Positions 1 to 11,244 are shown, counted from the first letter of the stretch. The stretch: 64,000 nucleotides of DNA from Limnephilus marmoratus (GCA_917880885.1 OU862917.1:53366727-53430726), one strand, 5' to 3'. Notes: a model not told the origin generated them from the letters alone. Numbers and translations are program-made.

Positions 1-2834
1 AGTTGTTATCGGATATGTGGCTAGGTCTTCTGGTTCTACAACATGTCTCCCCAGGTATCTGAGCCTAATTCTCACCAGGGCAGGACATTGGCACCATAAG
101 TGAATTGGAGTCTCTTCATCCTCTTCACATTTTCTACATCTACTGGTGCTTTCCACTCCCAATAGCTGCATGTGTTTCCTGAGATGGCAGTGTCCCGTTA
201 GTAGGCCTACCAGTTCCCTCAGCGAGTTTCTGTCCATATCGAGTAGTTTCCTGGTCCGTCTGGGGTCGGGTCCGTTTATGAGTACTTTGGATTGTCTCAT
301 TCCGGGTGCCCTCTCCCATTCCTTCCAGTGCTGGGATTTGACCCACCTCTCGATATGTAATTTGGTGTGGCAAGCTGCTACTCCTACGGCCGGCTCAGAT
401 CCCGCAAGTGGTGCTTTCGCCCCTTTCCTTGCTAGTTTGTCAGCCCGCTCGTTGCCCTCAATACCCTTATGTCCTGGTACCCATATCAGGGTTATTTTAT
501 TGATGGTAGCGAGTTCTGTAAGAACGGTTCTACATTCCATCACCAGTCTGGAGTCGCATCGGTTACTTTCCAGTGCCATAAGGGCTGCCTGGCTATCAGA
601 ACAAATAGTTATGTTCTTATTCCTGTACCCGATACGTATATTCTCCTGTGCGCAGGCCAAGATGGCTTTCATCTCAGCCTGAAACACAGTGCAGTGTATT
701 CCTAGAGGTATACTTAGTTCCCTCTTGGAACCCTGTAAACATACCCCAGCCCCCGTTCCTTCCTCCATTTTGGACCCATCTGTGAACCAGATTAGTTCCT
801 GTCTGGAGGTTGGACCTGGGACCATGTCCCACTCCTCCCGGGTGGGGTACATCACATCAAACTGCTGTCTGAAGAAGTATTCGGCTTGTTTGCCGTCCTG
901 CTTCATTCCAGCTGTCGGACTAATTGCCCTCAGTCTTGTTCCGATCTCCGTATGACTGTTTTTGGGCAACTCACCTCTCCATTGACCTTTGCATTGTAAC
1001 CTGTGGGCTGCTGCCATCGCCGCCCCCTCTATTTCTAAGTTTAGTGGGGGTAGATCTAGCAGCACTCCCATGGCTAGTATTGGAGTGGTTCGCATAGCTC
1101 CTGTGATTCCTCTGCATGCAAGTCCCTGTATGTGGTTGAGTGTGGCTCTCACTGTTTTCAGTGTTGTTCTCCTCCACCAGACCAAGGCTGCATGCATGAG
1201 TCTTGGTTTTACAACGGCTGTGTACAGCCATCGCATCATTTTGGGTTTGAGTCCCCACGTTCTGCCGCAGATTCGCCTAGTTGCCCACATGAGAACACAG
1301 GCTTTTCTGCTTACAGTCTCCACCTGGTTTTTCCAGCTCAGTTTGGCATCTAAGATGACTCCGAGGTACTTAACCGTGTCAGAGGGTTCTACTTCCTTTC
1401 CGTAGAAGGTTGGATTGCTCCATCCTTCTAGTTTCCTTTTGCGTGTAAAGATGACTAGTTCTGTCTTGTCCGGGTTGACCGTCAGCCCTGTTTCTTTACA
1501 CCATTCTTCCACTGTTGCCAGTGTTGATTGTATGAGGCCTCTGGTCGTGTCTGCATCCCAACACCTTATTATGGTTGCGATGTCATCCGCGTACCCTTGA
1601 GTATACAGGCCCTTGTTGTTGAGTTTCCTGATGAGGTTGCCCACCACCAGGCTCCACAGCAAGGGTGATAAAACCCCCCTCTGTGGACACCCTCGCGTCA
1701 CCAATACTCTCGAGTATCACCTCACCCCTTTTCATCGTAAGAATCCGACCTGAAAGCATGTTCTTCAGCCATCTTCTGGTGGTTTTGTCGAGTCCATATC
1801 TTTCTGCCGCTTCATCGATGGATTTAATAGTGGTGCAATTGAATGCTCCCTCTATGTCCAGGAAGAGTCCAACCGCTAGTTCCCCGGTTGCCTGCGCCTG
1901 CTCCAGTTTGTATACCAACCTGTGCAGTGCCGTGTCAACCGACTTACCTGGTTGATACGCAAATTGTAACTCATGGAGGGGATTTTCTCTCAGTGCCCCG
2001 TCTCTTATGTGCCTATCCATTAGCCTCTCCATTGTCTTTAGAAGAAAAGAGGTGAGGCTAATTGGACGGAATGCGCCTGGTTGGTCGTAGTCAGTTCTCC
2101 CTGGTTTAGGTATGAACACTACCCTTGTTTTCCTCCATGGTGTGGGGATGTATCCGAGGGCGCAGCACGCCCTCAGAATCTTAGTTACCGGAAGCAAGAT
2201 TGTATCTAGGCCCCTCTGAAGAAGTGCCGGAAAGATACCATCTTCTCCCGCGCTTTTAAAAGGGTCGAACCCTTCGATTGCCCATTTAACTTTGGAGGGA
2301 GTCACTATTTTAGCTGCAGTGTCCCAGTCCTTACCTTCCCGCATAACTCGGGCTGGTGGTGGCCCGGTGTCACCTGCTTCTAACTTTTTGTAGCCGGGAA
2401 AATGTTTCCCCAGCAGTTCCTCCAACTCCTCCTCGCAGTTATCGGTGAAGCTTCCATCGGCTTCCCGAAATGGGCCTTTAGCTGCCCCTGGGTCTTTAGC
2501 AAGGATTTTTTGAATTCTTGCCGCCTGCGGGATGGTTTCCACCTCCCCGCAGTACTTCTCCCAGGAGTTTGTTTTGGCTATCCGGATTGCTTCCTTGTAC
2601 TCTTTCTGGTATTGCTTGTGAGCATCCCAGTTTCCAGATTTTTTGGCCCTATTGAAAGCTTGCCTTACTAGTTTCCGTAGCTCCTGCAGTTTCCTGCTCC
2701 ACCACGGCGTTTTATCCCTGGTACTTGTCTTCAGAGGACAGCTATTTTCGAATGCCCCTATCATCGAGTGACTCAGTATTTCTACTGCGTCCTCAATTTC
2801 TTCAGGGCAGCCGTATTTCGCTGGGAATCTAGTC
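1..2834 (-). pseudogene. Non-LTR retrotransposon ORF2 fragment with reverse transcriptase and RNase H (I/LOA/R1-like group)
   Basis: Reading the minus strand from 2834 leftwards, an ORF runs through a reverse transcriptase: the PxPWR-type start of the fingers, a VVFIPKPGR motif, FRPISL, and LFLDIEGAFN (motif A). Near 1705 the reading frame must shift by one base to continue with GCPQRGVLSPLLW and the catalytic YADD (about 1577-1600), so the copy is broken. Further on, about 800 to 420, an RNase H domain keeps its acidic residues (FTDGSK, FQAEMKAI, SDSQAAL) and ends in VPGHKGIEGNERADKLA. RNase H after the RT is typical of the I, LOA and R1 groups; I cannot separate these by eye. The endonuclease part is absent: the element stops at 2835 against a MITE. 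It lies in an intron of the kinesin gene, in the same orientation, and runs off the left edge. Confidence 0.9.
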
Positions 2835-2835
2835 A

Positions 2836-2999
2836 TTGGGCATATATTAATTACGTGACCTCAAAAGGGAGAGGAGGGGGTTCAGCAAAATCTCACGTTA
2901 CTTGAAAAAAATATATGAAGTGGCCCAAATTTATCTCACCAAGGGGGGAGAGGGGTCTAGATTGGAAGAAAAACTGCTCACGTAATTAATGTATGCCTC
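2836..2999. mobile_element. MITE with about 20 bp terminal inverted repeats
   Basis: The ends GGCATATATTAATTACGTGA (left) and TCACGTAATTAATGTATGCC (right) are reverse complements with one mismatch. The interior holds G-rich runs and a segment (gaagtggcccaaatttatct) that recurs at 38284-38303 in a second, more diverged copy. It abuts the truncated 5' end of the LINE at 2835. Confidence 0.65.
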
Positions 3000-4176
3000 C
3001 TTACTAATTAAAAAATTGTTCATAGAAAGAAATATACAATTTTTACACAGCCTGAGAGGATAGTTTATTTATTATATGAAATTTTTCCAAAGTATTTTGA
3101 ATGTCCTATATCGTCGCATTAATTCGTAGACGCGTAACTCCAAATTTTTCGAAAATACGTTTTTAATGCCATCTGGTGTTAAAATTAGTCCCGCATCGAC
3201 TAGTAAAACTCGTAAATTTAAAAAAATATATATTTTTTAGATAAACACAAATTAGGAAACTGCTTAACACCATGGTGCACATTTTTACTCGCGAATACTT
3301 CGAAACTCCTTAATTCCACATACTTTATTTTATTTACCATTTCAGGTCTTATTATTTAACTTCAAAATTATTCATAGCATTAGTATTGTGCTGTTATGCT
3401 TTGTGTACTAAGTACTATTATATTTATCCTGTTATTCTTACATACTGAGACTAAATATAAAAGTCAATTAGGATGTATTACTGAGTAATTATAGTAATTA
3501 CTGAGTAATTATAGTAATTACTGAGTAATTCATAAAATAAATATTGCAGTTCTGTATTGTTGTGTTTTATTTTCTTAATGTAAAATTCCTATCTCCCAAT
3601 TCTTCTGCTAGTGTTCATAAAACTGTTCGCAGAAAAGTACGTAGGTATCTTTTGTAAAATACGTATCTCCATTCTCGGTTTTTATGTAAACTTCCTAACT
3701 CCGATTTGAAATAGAAAGCCTTAACTTACAAAAGTTAAATGATTAAAAATGAATTTTGAAATATATTATATGTTCGGAACATAAATAAAAACAACAACAC
3801 ATCTTTCATTTTTTTTCACTACGAGGTTTTTTGTGCATCAGCGTTATTTTTTATAGATTTTGTTTGTTTTATATAAGTAATTTTAAAAATATATAATTTT
3901 TTCACATACTTCAATTATTGTTTTTTTTATTATTTATTTAATTAAACATGTGTTAACTGTCTGAGTAAGTGTTAAAAATAAGCCAAATAACAATAAACAA
4001 TCGATTTTTAACATGACTAAAAAAATTTGCCGAAACCGAAACTGATGCCGAAATTTGCCGAAACCGAAACTTCGGTCGGTCACTAGAAATAATCAAATTC
4101 ATATCAGTACCATTCTTTGCCTTTGCATAAAACATTTAATTTAGAGTTGAACAGTTTAATTATAAAGTTTGCATAC
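3000..4176. other. Kinesin intron sequence, AT-rich; short tandem repeat at 3478-3532
   Basis: No coding exon is visible on either strand; in particular the exon that should follow the P-loop (starting with codons for GKT) is not here. At 3478-3532 an 18 bp unit (tactgagtaattatagtaat) is repeated about three times. At 4028-4076 the phrase gccgaaaccgaaac recurs. Confidence 0.7.
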
Positions 4177-4300
4177 CTGATCCAGTCTGTCCATATGCAA
4201 ATATGCAGACGTTATATCCATCGAGGGCACTTTGCACTAGGCAGGACACCTCTTCCCACACGTCTTCCTGGTTACTGGACGGACCAAACACTCGGTCAAA
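4177..4300 (-). CDS. ncd: Kinesin-14 (Ncd/KIFC1 type), motor exon with the P-loop
   Basis: This 124 nt exon has an acceptor AG at 4301-4302 and donor GTATGC from 4176 downwards. It encodes [19 protein letters not shown] and then [20 protein letters not shown] plus S, the beta-strand and start of the nucleotide-binding P-loop GQTGSGKT of kinesin motors. The intron splits the glycine codon after GQTGS (phase 1). The frame continues exactly from the preceding exon (phase 0 junction FK/FDRVFG). The next exon, which should carry GKTYTM and the switch regions, is not within the 4.2 kb that remain, so the gene continues beyond the window. Family assignment is very secure; N-terminal placement of the coiled coil (see 10122-10973) makes it a C-terminal-motor, minus-end-directed kinesin-14. 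Confidence 0.93.
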
Positions 4301-5844
4301 CTGTCAAACAAATCACACATCATATTTTAACACAGCACTTAACGAATAATTGTTTGTGAAATTAGGTGCTGGAGAATAATATTGAGGATTCTGTGGATGG
4401 CCAGGTGCATTAATTTATTCAATCTGAGAAAGCTAGGCATCGAAAACAGCCTTTCACCCAGTCAAAAAATATCTTATTTTAATTTTTAAAAAACTTTTGA
4501 ATGAACACACTGCCAAACATAGATACTAAACCAGGGCAATAAGCAAAAATATACATAGTGTTTATTCCCAGTTTGAAAATGCACATCTTTTGGACATGCA
4601 GCTAGACATGGTGACCGGAAACTCGTAGTACAAGCGGGAAGTTGGTGAATTTGCATCACATATAGAACCCAAACTTTATCTCTTAACAGATACTCGATAC
4701 AAAAATATGAAAACAACAGACCCTTCAGACAGGAAACCCTAATGAGGAGGACTGACATTATTCTAATACTTATTGCTTATTTTTTATACATACATATTCC
4801 TTAAATATGCCTTATATGTAAAATAATTCACTGTAATTATCAGGAAGGAGATATTTTAAATTAAATAAATTATGATTTTTTCTATATTTTCTTTATAAAA
4901 CCTAAAATTTATTGAGCACTTTTAAAATTCACCGTTACATAAATTCCTAATCGCTATAATGCTGCAGCTCTTTCTTACACATTAAATAATGGTGAGACAC
5001 ACAAAATACATGCGACTGTTTCCTCAAAAGTACTACTTTTTCCTTGCGTTTCATTTTCTTTATAATGAGAGGGAGATGGATGATGATTGTATGTTTCCTT
5101 TGGGGGGTGCAGACATACATTCACATTTTGCCTCATTTTCGAATGTTGTTATATAGTGTGTAAGAAAGAGCTGCAGCATTACATGTTTAAGAACAAAAGC
5201 AAAACCATCAGCGCATTGAAATTTAAGATTTTTTTAATTTTTGTAATTCACTCACACTTCAATATTATCCTTGAATCTATATAGACATAAGAATATTATT
5301 ATATATTATACCATTCCATCATTTCAAATAGTATTGTAGAGGTCTACGGAGACGGCACAGTGCGGTGTGTGAGAGAGATGCAAGAAAATGAATACTTTTT
5401 CCTTTGGAGGAAACAGACCCACGTACATTGTGTATCTCATCTTTTGAAAGAACTGCAACACTTAGCGATAAGGAATGTATGTTTATTGCCTTTTTTGCCA
5501 TCACGGACCGTTACCATGTTGATATTTGGATGTATGATATTTAATTAAATAGAATGGTCAAATCGAAAACCAAACACCGGGAAATCTCTACCGATCAATT
5601 GGATAATGATGTCCAAAATTTGCTTAACCACTTGGACCTATAAGCTCATTTTCAAGATATTATGTATAAGATTACCAGACATATGTATGAGGCGTACCTG
5701 ACTTATTAAATAGAAACTCTGCTTACAACATATGGGGGTCATGACCACAATCTTCAGCAATGAGCAATGATTCAAGAAGAATAAAAGATAATCCTAGACT
5801 TCGTACGTTAGGACTTTGGTTGGTTTATGAAGTTGGTGACCCAC
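4301..5844. other. Kinesin intron with a foldback/MITE-like repeat (4953-5184) and a related copy near 5330-5482
   Basis: The arm at 4959-4984 (ataatgctgcagctctttct) is the reverse complement of the arm at 5156-5182 (agaaagagctgcagcattac), giving a foldback of about 230 bp. A related sequence with CCTTTGGAGGAAACAGAC and a matching right end lies at about 5330-5482. No exon is seen. Confidence 0.55.
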
Positions 5845-5987
5845 CTTGAAGTCGTGCTTGGCGAGGCGACGGTTGCCAGGCTCGAAGCGCTCCAGCTCGA
5901 TGGTGCAGGCATCGGGGAAGCTCATGGCTGCCACGGGCTTGCCCGCCGCCAGCGCGGGGCGCACGCGGCAAATCACTCGGATGTTGC
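5845..5987 (-). CDS. ncd: Kinesin-14 (Ncd/KIFC1 type), start of the motor domain
   Basis: The exon of 143 nt starts after acceptor CAG (5988-5990 on the minus strand) and ends at donor GTGGGT. Joined to the G left from the upstream exon it encodes G-NIRVICRVRPALAAGK, the hallmark neck-to-motor junction of kinesin-14 (GNIRVxCRxRP), followed by the region up to LAKHDFK. The local GC content is much higher than the flanking intron. Both junction phases agree with the neighbouring exons. Confidence 0.93.
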
Positions 5988-6773
5988 CTGAATTCATTAA
6001 ATCAAATTTTAACATATTATGTTGCATAAGTTTCAACAAAAACTATTTATTAAAATCTAATAGGTTAAACCATTAACATAAAAGAAATTTGCGTACATTA
6101 TATTAATTATTTATTTAATCATACCGACCCCAAACAAAAATTTGAATAGAAAAAGATTCAGTCACTTCTAGGAATCGAACCCAAGACCTTAGTCTTGCTG
6201 GGGTTCTGTTCTAACCACTGAGCTAATTAGACTCTACCCCCTTCAATCATATTTAACTGTGTCACACTTCAAATAAGAACTACCAACATTATCTTCATTT
6301 TCTTGAACCATAAAATAAGTAAAATGAAGACCTTTATGAAACCCAAGAGATTGCAATTTGAAAAAAATTTATGAAACATTGGGAATTTTTTATTAATTAT
6401 TTTTACAGCGTGTAACCAACCAGCGGCCGAAAATCCATATTTCGTCGAAAATTGTTCTTACGATCGTACAGGGCGGTTCCAATGAGAATGATTCATTATT
6501 CTCCGTACCAGCTTTTTAAAATTATAACTCAATATCGATTTTATTTCATTCCAAATTTGCTTTAATTTATACCTACATCCAAAAATGCCGACAGGGTGAT
6601 GATAAAACTATTAAAATTATGTACTTTTTGTAATTATTTTTTGATAATAAATATTTACCATTTTTCAATAATGTCTAAGTTAATAAGAATGTAAAAAAAA
6701 TCTGAAATATATTAGTTTGTAAGTGCGCAAATAAATACACAAACGGACCAATTTTCGTCAAGAAACACATGTA
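5988..6773. other. Kinesin intron; includes a tRNA-like SINE head
   Basis: Apart from the tRNA-like segment at 6160-6232 this stretch is AT-rich. From about 6660 it belongs to a repeat that is present again, inverted, around 16690-17170 and serves as target of the pogo-like element. Confidence 0.5.
6160..6232 (-). repeat. tRNA-derived SINE head or tRNA pseudogene
   Basis: On the minus strand TTAGCTCAGTGGTTAGAA matches a pol III box A and GGGTTCGATTCCTAG matches box B at the right spacing. The acceptor stem does not pair well, so it is not a working tRNA. A tRNA-derived SINE is the likeliest reading. Confidence 0.5.
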
Positions 6774-7319
6774 GGGTAAGGCGAGGTTATCTGGTGATAC
6801 AGGTAATGTGGTGATAGTGTAGAATTTTGTAATTATTAAATTTACCATGCAGTACACAACTTTGAAATTAGAATCGTAGATGGAAAACAGACCTGTGAAC
6901 CATAATAAATCAACTTCGCAAGTTTTTACGTGGTCGGTGAAACAGAAAATAATTTTACTCAAACGAAAAATATTTTTACAACTTTCAATGTGCTGTGGCG
7001 ACTTCAAATTGTAATTAATCAAGTAATCTGGGATTTCTGAAGGTATGTTTAGGTTTTACACCTTATTTTAATCAGTAAAGTATGCTGCATAGTCATACTT
7101 AAAGAAAATGGCAGCTGTCCTACTTTTTTTTTGGTAGGAGCTTAAGTAATATGTGGGTAATATTAAGTTTTTTTAAATGTTTTTTTGGACTTAACGAATT
7201 GTGATTTTTAACATTTATTTTTATTTTCTATAATTCAACTTCTGGATTAATGGTGAATTATCATCATGCATATTAGGTCGGTGAACAGTTTTAAGGTTGT
7301 TTTGGTCTATTTAAACATA

Positions 7320-7400
7320 TCACCAAATTTCCTATCCTCACCAAACTTCCTATCCTCACCAAACTTCCTATCCTCACCAAATTACCTGTCACCAAGTTAC
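7320..7400. repeat. Short minisatellite (18 bp unit)
   Basis: The unit ccaaacttcctatcctca is present about three times in tandem inside the pogo-like element, next to the ACCAAATTACC motifs. Confidence 0.7.
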
Positions 7401-7495
7401 CTTTCTAATTCGTTAAATATTTATTATATTCGCTAGCCACCTCTTACAGCCATTAGATATCGGAGTGTATCGTCCATTGAAAGCAGCCTGCCGAG

Positions 7496-7737
7496 CGATT
7501 CTATGTCTTTTGTGGTATCGTTATGAGATAATGGACGTGATCATCAGTCAGATTTGTGCGATTTTTACATATTTACTGTAACATATTTTAGTTTTGATCG
7601 TTTTAAACATGAATTACTGCAAGTATGCATGATCATGAATTCATTTAATGTACGTAATGGAAAAGCAAATAAATCACACAAATCTGACAGGAGATCATGT
7701 CCATTATCTCATAACGATCCCACAAAAGATATAGAAT
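7496..7737. repeat. Foldback with about 62 bp arms
   Basis: The arm 7496-7558 (contains gttatgagataatggacgtg) is the reverse complement of 7674-7737 (contains catgtccattatctcataac) with few mismatches; the spacer is about 115 bp. An ORF drawn across it (7554-7856) is therefore doubtful in its first part. Confidence 0.8.
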
Positions 7738-8061
7738 CGCTCTTCTGGAGTCGGAGTTTGAATGAATATATGATGACATCTCCAAACGTAAACCAGCGTA
7801 TGCGCGCAGATTTTCAAAAATGCCTTCAAATTAATAAAGAAGTCCAGAAGTCTTAGGACCTTCTCAATTAACAGAAAAAGCATTAACCATCACGGTTCCA
7901 ACAAAAAGAACACCGATTTTGAAGACATTTTCAAAATTTCCCACAATATTCCAACATCAACGACAAGAATTAAAAGAGATTCGCCCGCAAAAAGTTTGAC
8001 ACCTCATTGACAAAAAAAGGTAGTTCTGTCAGTACCATCATCATTACGTAGGATTAATTAA

Positions 8062-8295
8062 GTGTCCGCAAAATCCGTTAAACCTCGCGCCGAAAAATCT
8101 TTTTCGTCAAAAAAGGTAGAACGGTCAGAACCATCAACATCATGCAGAATTGATTATTTTTCCACAAAATCCTTAAAACCAAGTGGAATCGATAATGAGT
8201 GGAAATGTGGTATGTGTATGAAAACTTTTTCAGAAGACGACCAATATAAAACGAAAGGAAAGTGGATTTATTGCGATTTCTGTTCCACTACGTAA
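8062..8295 (+). pseudogene. C-terminal remnant of a pogo-like transposase
   Basis: The frame ends in EWKCGMCMKTFSEDD and then GKWIYCDFCSTT-stop. The spacing C-x2-C ... C-x2-C after a Ser/Lys-rich linker resembles the C-terminal zinc-binding tail found in some pogo/tigger transposases. The frame upstream (7554-7856, SCPLSHNDPTKDIESLFWSR) is separated by stops. No DDE catalytic core is seen, so the element is not autonomous. Confidence 0.45.
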
Positions 8296-8735
8296 AAAAG
8301 CAAGAAGACGAAGATGATAACACATGTGACGCATGGGTAATCAATATTTTATAATCTCGTTGAAGATTTAAAAACACATTTAATGTTATTTTACCTATTT
8401 ACAGTCGAAGGGAGGAGTATCACCAAATTAAACACCCTCTATAACCAAATAACCTTACCTCTAACCAAATTACCTATATCTTTTGGTGATTTACATTTGA
8501 AAGTTTTCTTGTGTTATGTTAGTTATTATTTTATTTTTTCTTTTTAAAATATGTGCTGAAATAATGTACCTAAGCAATAAATAATTTTGTAAATTTTTAA
8601 TATCCTTATTTTTCAAAGTACATGACGATAAATCAAAAATATCACCAAATAACCTTGCTTTACCCTACATATATTTTTTTTAATGATTTTATTTAAACTA
8701 AATTTAAAATTCTAAAACATGCGTTTGCCAGATAA

Positions 8736-8897
8736 GGGAACGTACCCATACTACGTGACCAACTTTTTGCAATTTTTAACCCCCCCCCCCCCCCCCCCGT
8801 GACCAAAATCCTAAGCAACCCGCCGCTCATTTGTATGGAGCGTGACATTTTGAAGACCCCCCCCCCTAAACATGTCACGTAGTATGGGTACGTTCCC
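8736..8897. mobile_element. Harbinger-type MITE, copy 1
   Basis: The perfect inverted ends begin GGGAACGTACCCATACTACG and continue TGAC. The element is flanked by TAA on both sides (8733-8735, 8898-8900), a 3 bp duplication as in PIF/Harbinger elements. The paralogous host repeat at 16980-16982 has a single TTA (TAA on this strand) without the element. The interior contains a run of C of about 20. Confidence 0.85.
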
Positions 8898-8900
8898 TAA

Positions 8901-9592
8901 TGTATTTATTTATTTTACTGCATGATTGATTATATGATTTGAAATGGGTGTGGTATAATACAAAATCTTTTTTGAAAATTTAACAAATCTGCCAACAACC
9001 TATGGTATAACCTTATACTAAAAATAAACATTTTTTCTCAAAATTTAAAACATGCGAATGCTAGATAAAAGAACAATCTTTCGAACTCCATTTAAAATTT
9101 TTTGTGGAAAAGAGTCAATACGTCTAAAATCTCATTTAAAAATGACATATTTCTGGTTTTCTCTGGTAATACCCTCTTAACATATGTTTACAATAACATT
9201 TATAATACATTTGTCTAATAAAACATGTTTGTATTTTTTTAACTTAGAAAGAACGTAAGGAGAGCCATTTTTAAATTTTTTTATGTTTGCATGCAAAATT
9301 GTTATATTTCGAAAATTGTATGTTTACTTCGATTTATAAAATTTGTTTGATTGATTTTAAAAGTGTATTTAATCACCTTTCATAAACAGTTTTTTTTTGT
9401 TTTGGGATACATTCAGAAACATTTGGATTTTATTGTAAAGCGGAAATATTTTGACCCTCTGATGAAATATGGTCAAAGACTGTCTTTATGTATGATCGCA
9501 AGATTCTTCCCCAACTAAATGCAAAGTGCCATGTGGACGGTGCGTAGGTGGAGTAAGGAAAATTTACCAAAATTTAAGATAAAAGTTAGTAC
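8901..9592. repeat. Dispersed repeat (host of the pogo-like element and MITE), also at 16690-17170 inverted
   Basis: Segments such as cagaaatatgtcattttcaa at 16710-16729 match 9131-9160 in reverse complement (tgacatatttctggttttct), and gggtgtggtataatacaaaa (8946-8965) matches 16913-16935. The segment holds no gene; it ends near the kinesin exon at 9593. Confidence 0.75.
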
Positions 9593-9695
9593 CTTTCATA
9601 TCCTGAAGCTTGTTATGTAAGCTGCGTCTCTCCCAGTGAAGTTTCTGGGTGGACTCCTCTAACTCTTCAACATCGGCCGCCTGTTTCGCTATCAA
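9593..9695 (-). CDS. ncd: Kinesin-14 (Ncd/KIFC1 type), end of coiled coil and neck
   Basis: The exon (103 nt) lies between acceptor TAG (9696-9697) and donor GTACTA. It encodes LIAKQAADVEELEESTQKLH followed by WERRSLHNKLQDMK, a heptad-rich neck directly before the GNIRVICRVRP motor start. R-LHN-LQ-KGNIRV is typical of kinesin-14 necks, which set the minus-end direction. It leaves one base (G) that completes the glycine codon in the next exon. Confidence 0.92.
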
Positions 9696-10121
9696 CTAAA
9701 ACGTTAAACAACAAATTATTATTTGCAACTTTAAATCTTAACAGGAAACATTAAATAGTACATCAAAGATATTGTGAATATAATGCACAAATGGAGTAAA
9801 GGACTATTTTGGCAATGCAGAAATGTTCAAACTGCGTAGCACATTGTTGAGAAGTGCCACTCTACCAGCAGCCCCGAGGCACATCAATATGAATGATGTG
9901 ACCGCTGGATGCTATTGAATACCTGTGAATCCCAGCATCCATCGGAAACTACCTTCAACTCTCCAACCATAAGCAGTCCTGGATTTGTTAGTTGTGTGTG
10001 ATTATGATAGGTGGCAACTTCTAAGAAGGAGGAAGGGGCGGCGCAAATGACGTGGCCTATAGGTACTTATGAAATGTATAAATCCGTTACTGACCATTAT
10101 TAGAAATCAATTTAAACATAC
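9696..10121. other. Short kinesin intron, nothing else recognised
   Basis: The 426 bp between donor GTATGT at 10121 and acceptor TAG at 9696 hold no visible repeat or exon. Confidence 0.6.
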
Positions 10122-10973
10122 TTGTTCTTGTTGCCTATTAACCTCTTCACTGTTATTAAGCTTCCTTGTTATTTCTTCAAGAGTCTGTTTTGAATAAAAT
10201 AATTCAGACGTTATTTCACCAAGTCGGGCTTTCAATTCTTCATTTTCCTTGACGACTAGTTCGTATTTTGTTAACATTTGACTATTATCAATGGTCAGTT
10301 GGTTTATTTTACTTCTGTCCACTTCAGCATTCTTTTTGTACTCTTCTAGTGTGATTGCGTAGCTCTCCCACTGCGTTCTCATCTCTTCCAATTCCTCCTC
10401 AATAGTATCACGGGTTCTCTTCAATTCTAAGTACTCCTCCTTCATGGGTTTATGCTTCTCGAGCAGATCGTTAAAGCGAGCCTTGTAGTCATAAAGCGGA
10501 ATCTTTTTGTTTACAGCTGCCGGCTTCGCTACCGTAGCGGATTTTAAACCGTTGGCAGACACATTGGCATTCCGTGGAAGCTTTGCAGCAACAATTGGAG
10601 CAATAGGCGCACCAGCTCGTTTAACAGCAGTTGTGGTATTTCTGACAAAGGGTTTATTCTCTTTATTTTGATTTAAAAATCCGTTAGATTTCGCCAAATC
10701 TCTGCTATGCGCTAAAGATCCGCTTGACTTAACTATATCCCCTTTCGGAAGCATCGGATGCAACACCATCCCGTTTCTATCAGATATCGGCTTTCGTACT
10801 TGAAGTTCCGAAAAGGATTTACTTCTCCGTAAATTAGTTTGAGGTCTCTTCATAACTGGTAATGATTCTTTCGCCGATGTAAGGCCCGCTAGGCCCGGAA
10901 TGCTTCTCAATAAATTGCTTTTAGCTGGTTGCCAAACTTGCCTGACTTTTGGAATTTTACTTGTCGGATCCAT
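10122..10973 (-). CDS. ncd: Kinesin-14 (Ncd/KIFC1 type), N-terminal tail and coiled coil
   Basis: First coding exon, 284 codons. I start at the ATG encoding MDPTSKIPKVRQVWQPAKSN; an in-frame ATG lies 63 nt further upstream (11036) but encodes an unrelated, hydrophobic stretch. Residues 1-170 are basic and rich in Ser, Pro and Lys, as in the microtubule- and nuclear-import-binding tail of Ncd/KIFC1. From about residue 175 (YKARFNDLLEKHK) a long coiled coil with charged heptads runs to the exon end (EVNRQQEQ). Donor GTATGT follows. The four exons together give about 407 residues before the P-loop is complete, which agrees with the length of Ncd N-terminal to its motor. In the family this protein bundles and slides spindle microtubules, above all in meiosis. 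Confidence 0.92.
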
Positions 10974-11244
10974 GGTTGAAAATGTATCTCTATATCTAAT
11001 GATAATTAATGTACATAACTTTATTTGACAGTTCAAAAAGCGATTCTATGTTTTGATACAATAAAATACGAAACTATTTAAATATTATTTCACTTTTTCA
11101 AAAACATGCACAGACATGAATACAAACTGACACAAACAAAAGTCAGTAAAACGGTTGGAGGCCGTTTGAAATTTGAATGCGAAACCAGGTACACCAACAT
11201 TTAGCCCAAAATACTAGAGAAGACAAAGAAAAGTAAAACTAAAG
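10974..11244. promoter_or_regulatory. Putative bidirectional promoter between kinesin-14 and a CDK-like gene
   Basis: The two start codons point away from each other with 271 bp between them. No TATA box is evident. Sequence such as gccgtttgaaatttgaatgc (11160-11179) contains TTTGAA/TTYGAAW elements that resemble CHR-like cell-cycle sites; this is only a suggestion. Confidence 0.35.

Larger units (their letters stand above)
6774..8665 (+). mobile_element. Degenerate pogo-like (Tc1/mariner superfamily) DNA transposon
   Basis: The left end (TA)GGGTAAGGCGAGGTTATC and the right end, whose reverse complement is (TA)GGGTAAAGCAAGGTTATT, form inverted repeats of about 25 bp that end in TGGTGAT. Both are flanked by TA (6772-6773 and 8666-8667). 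The interior has many copies of the motif ACCAAATTACC (7375-7405, 8425-8490), which look like transposase-binding sites, a foldback at 7496-7737, and the end of a zinc-binding ORF (8062-8295). The paralogous host repeat at 17048-17049 shows the uninterrupted TA target. Pogo is favoured because of the C-terminal Cys motif; another TA-targeting family is possible. Confidence 0.75.

Noticed and set aside
7554..7856. Plus-strand frame inside the pogo-like element as an independent gene
   Set aside because: Its first half runs through the foldback arm and spacer; it is more likely transposon remnant.
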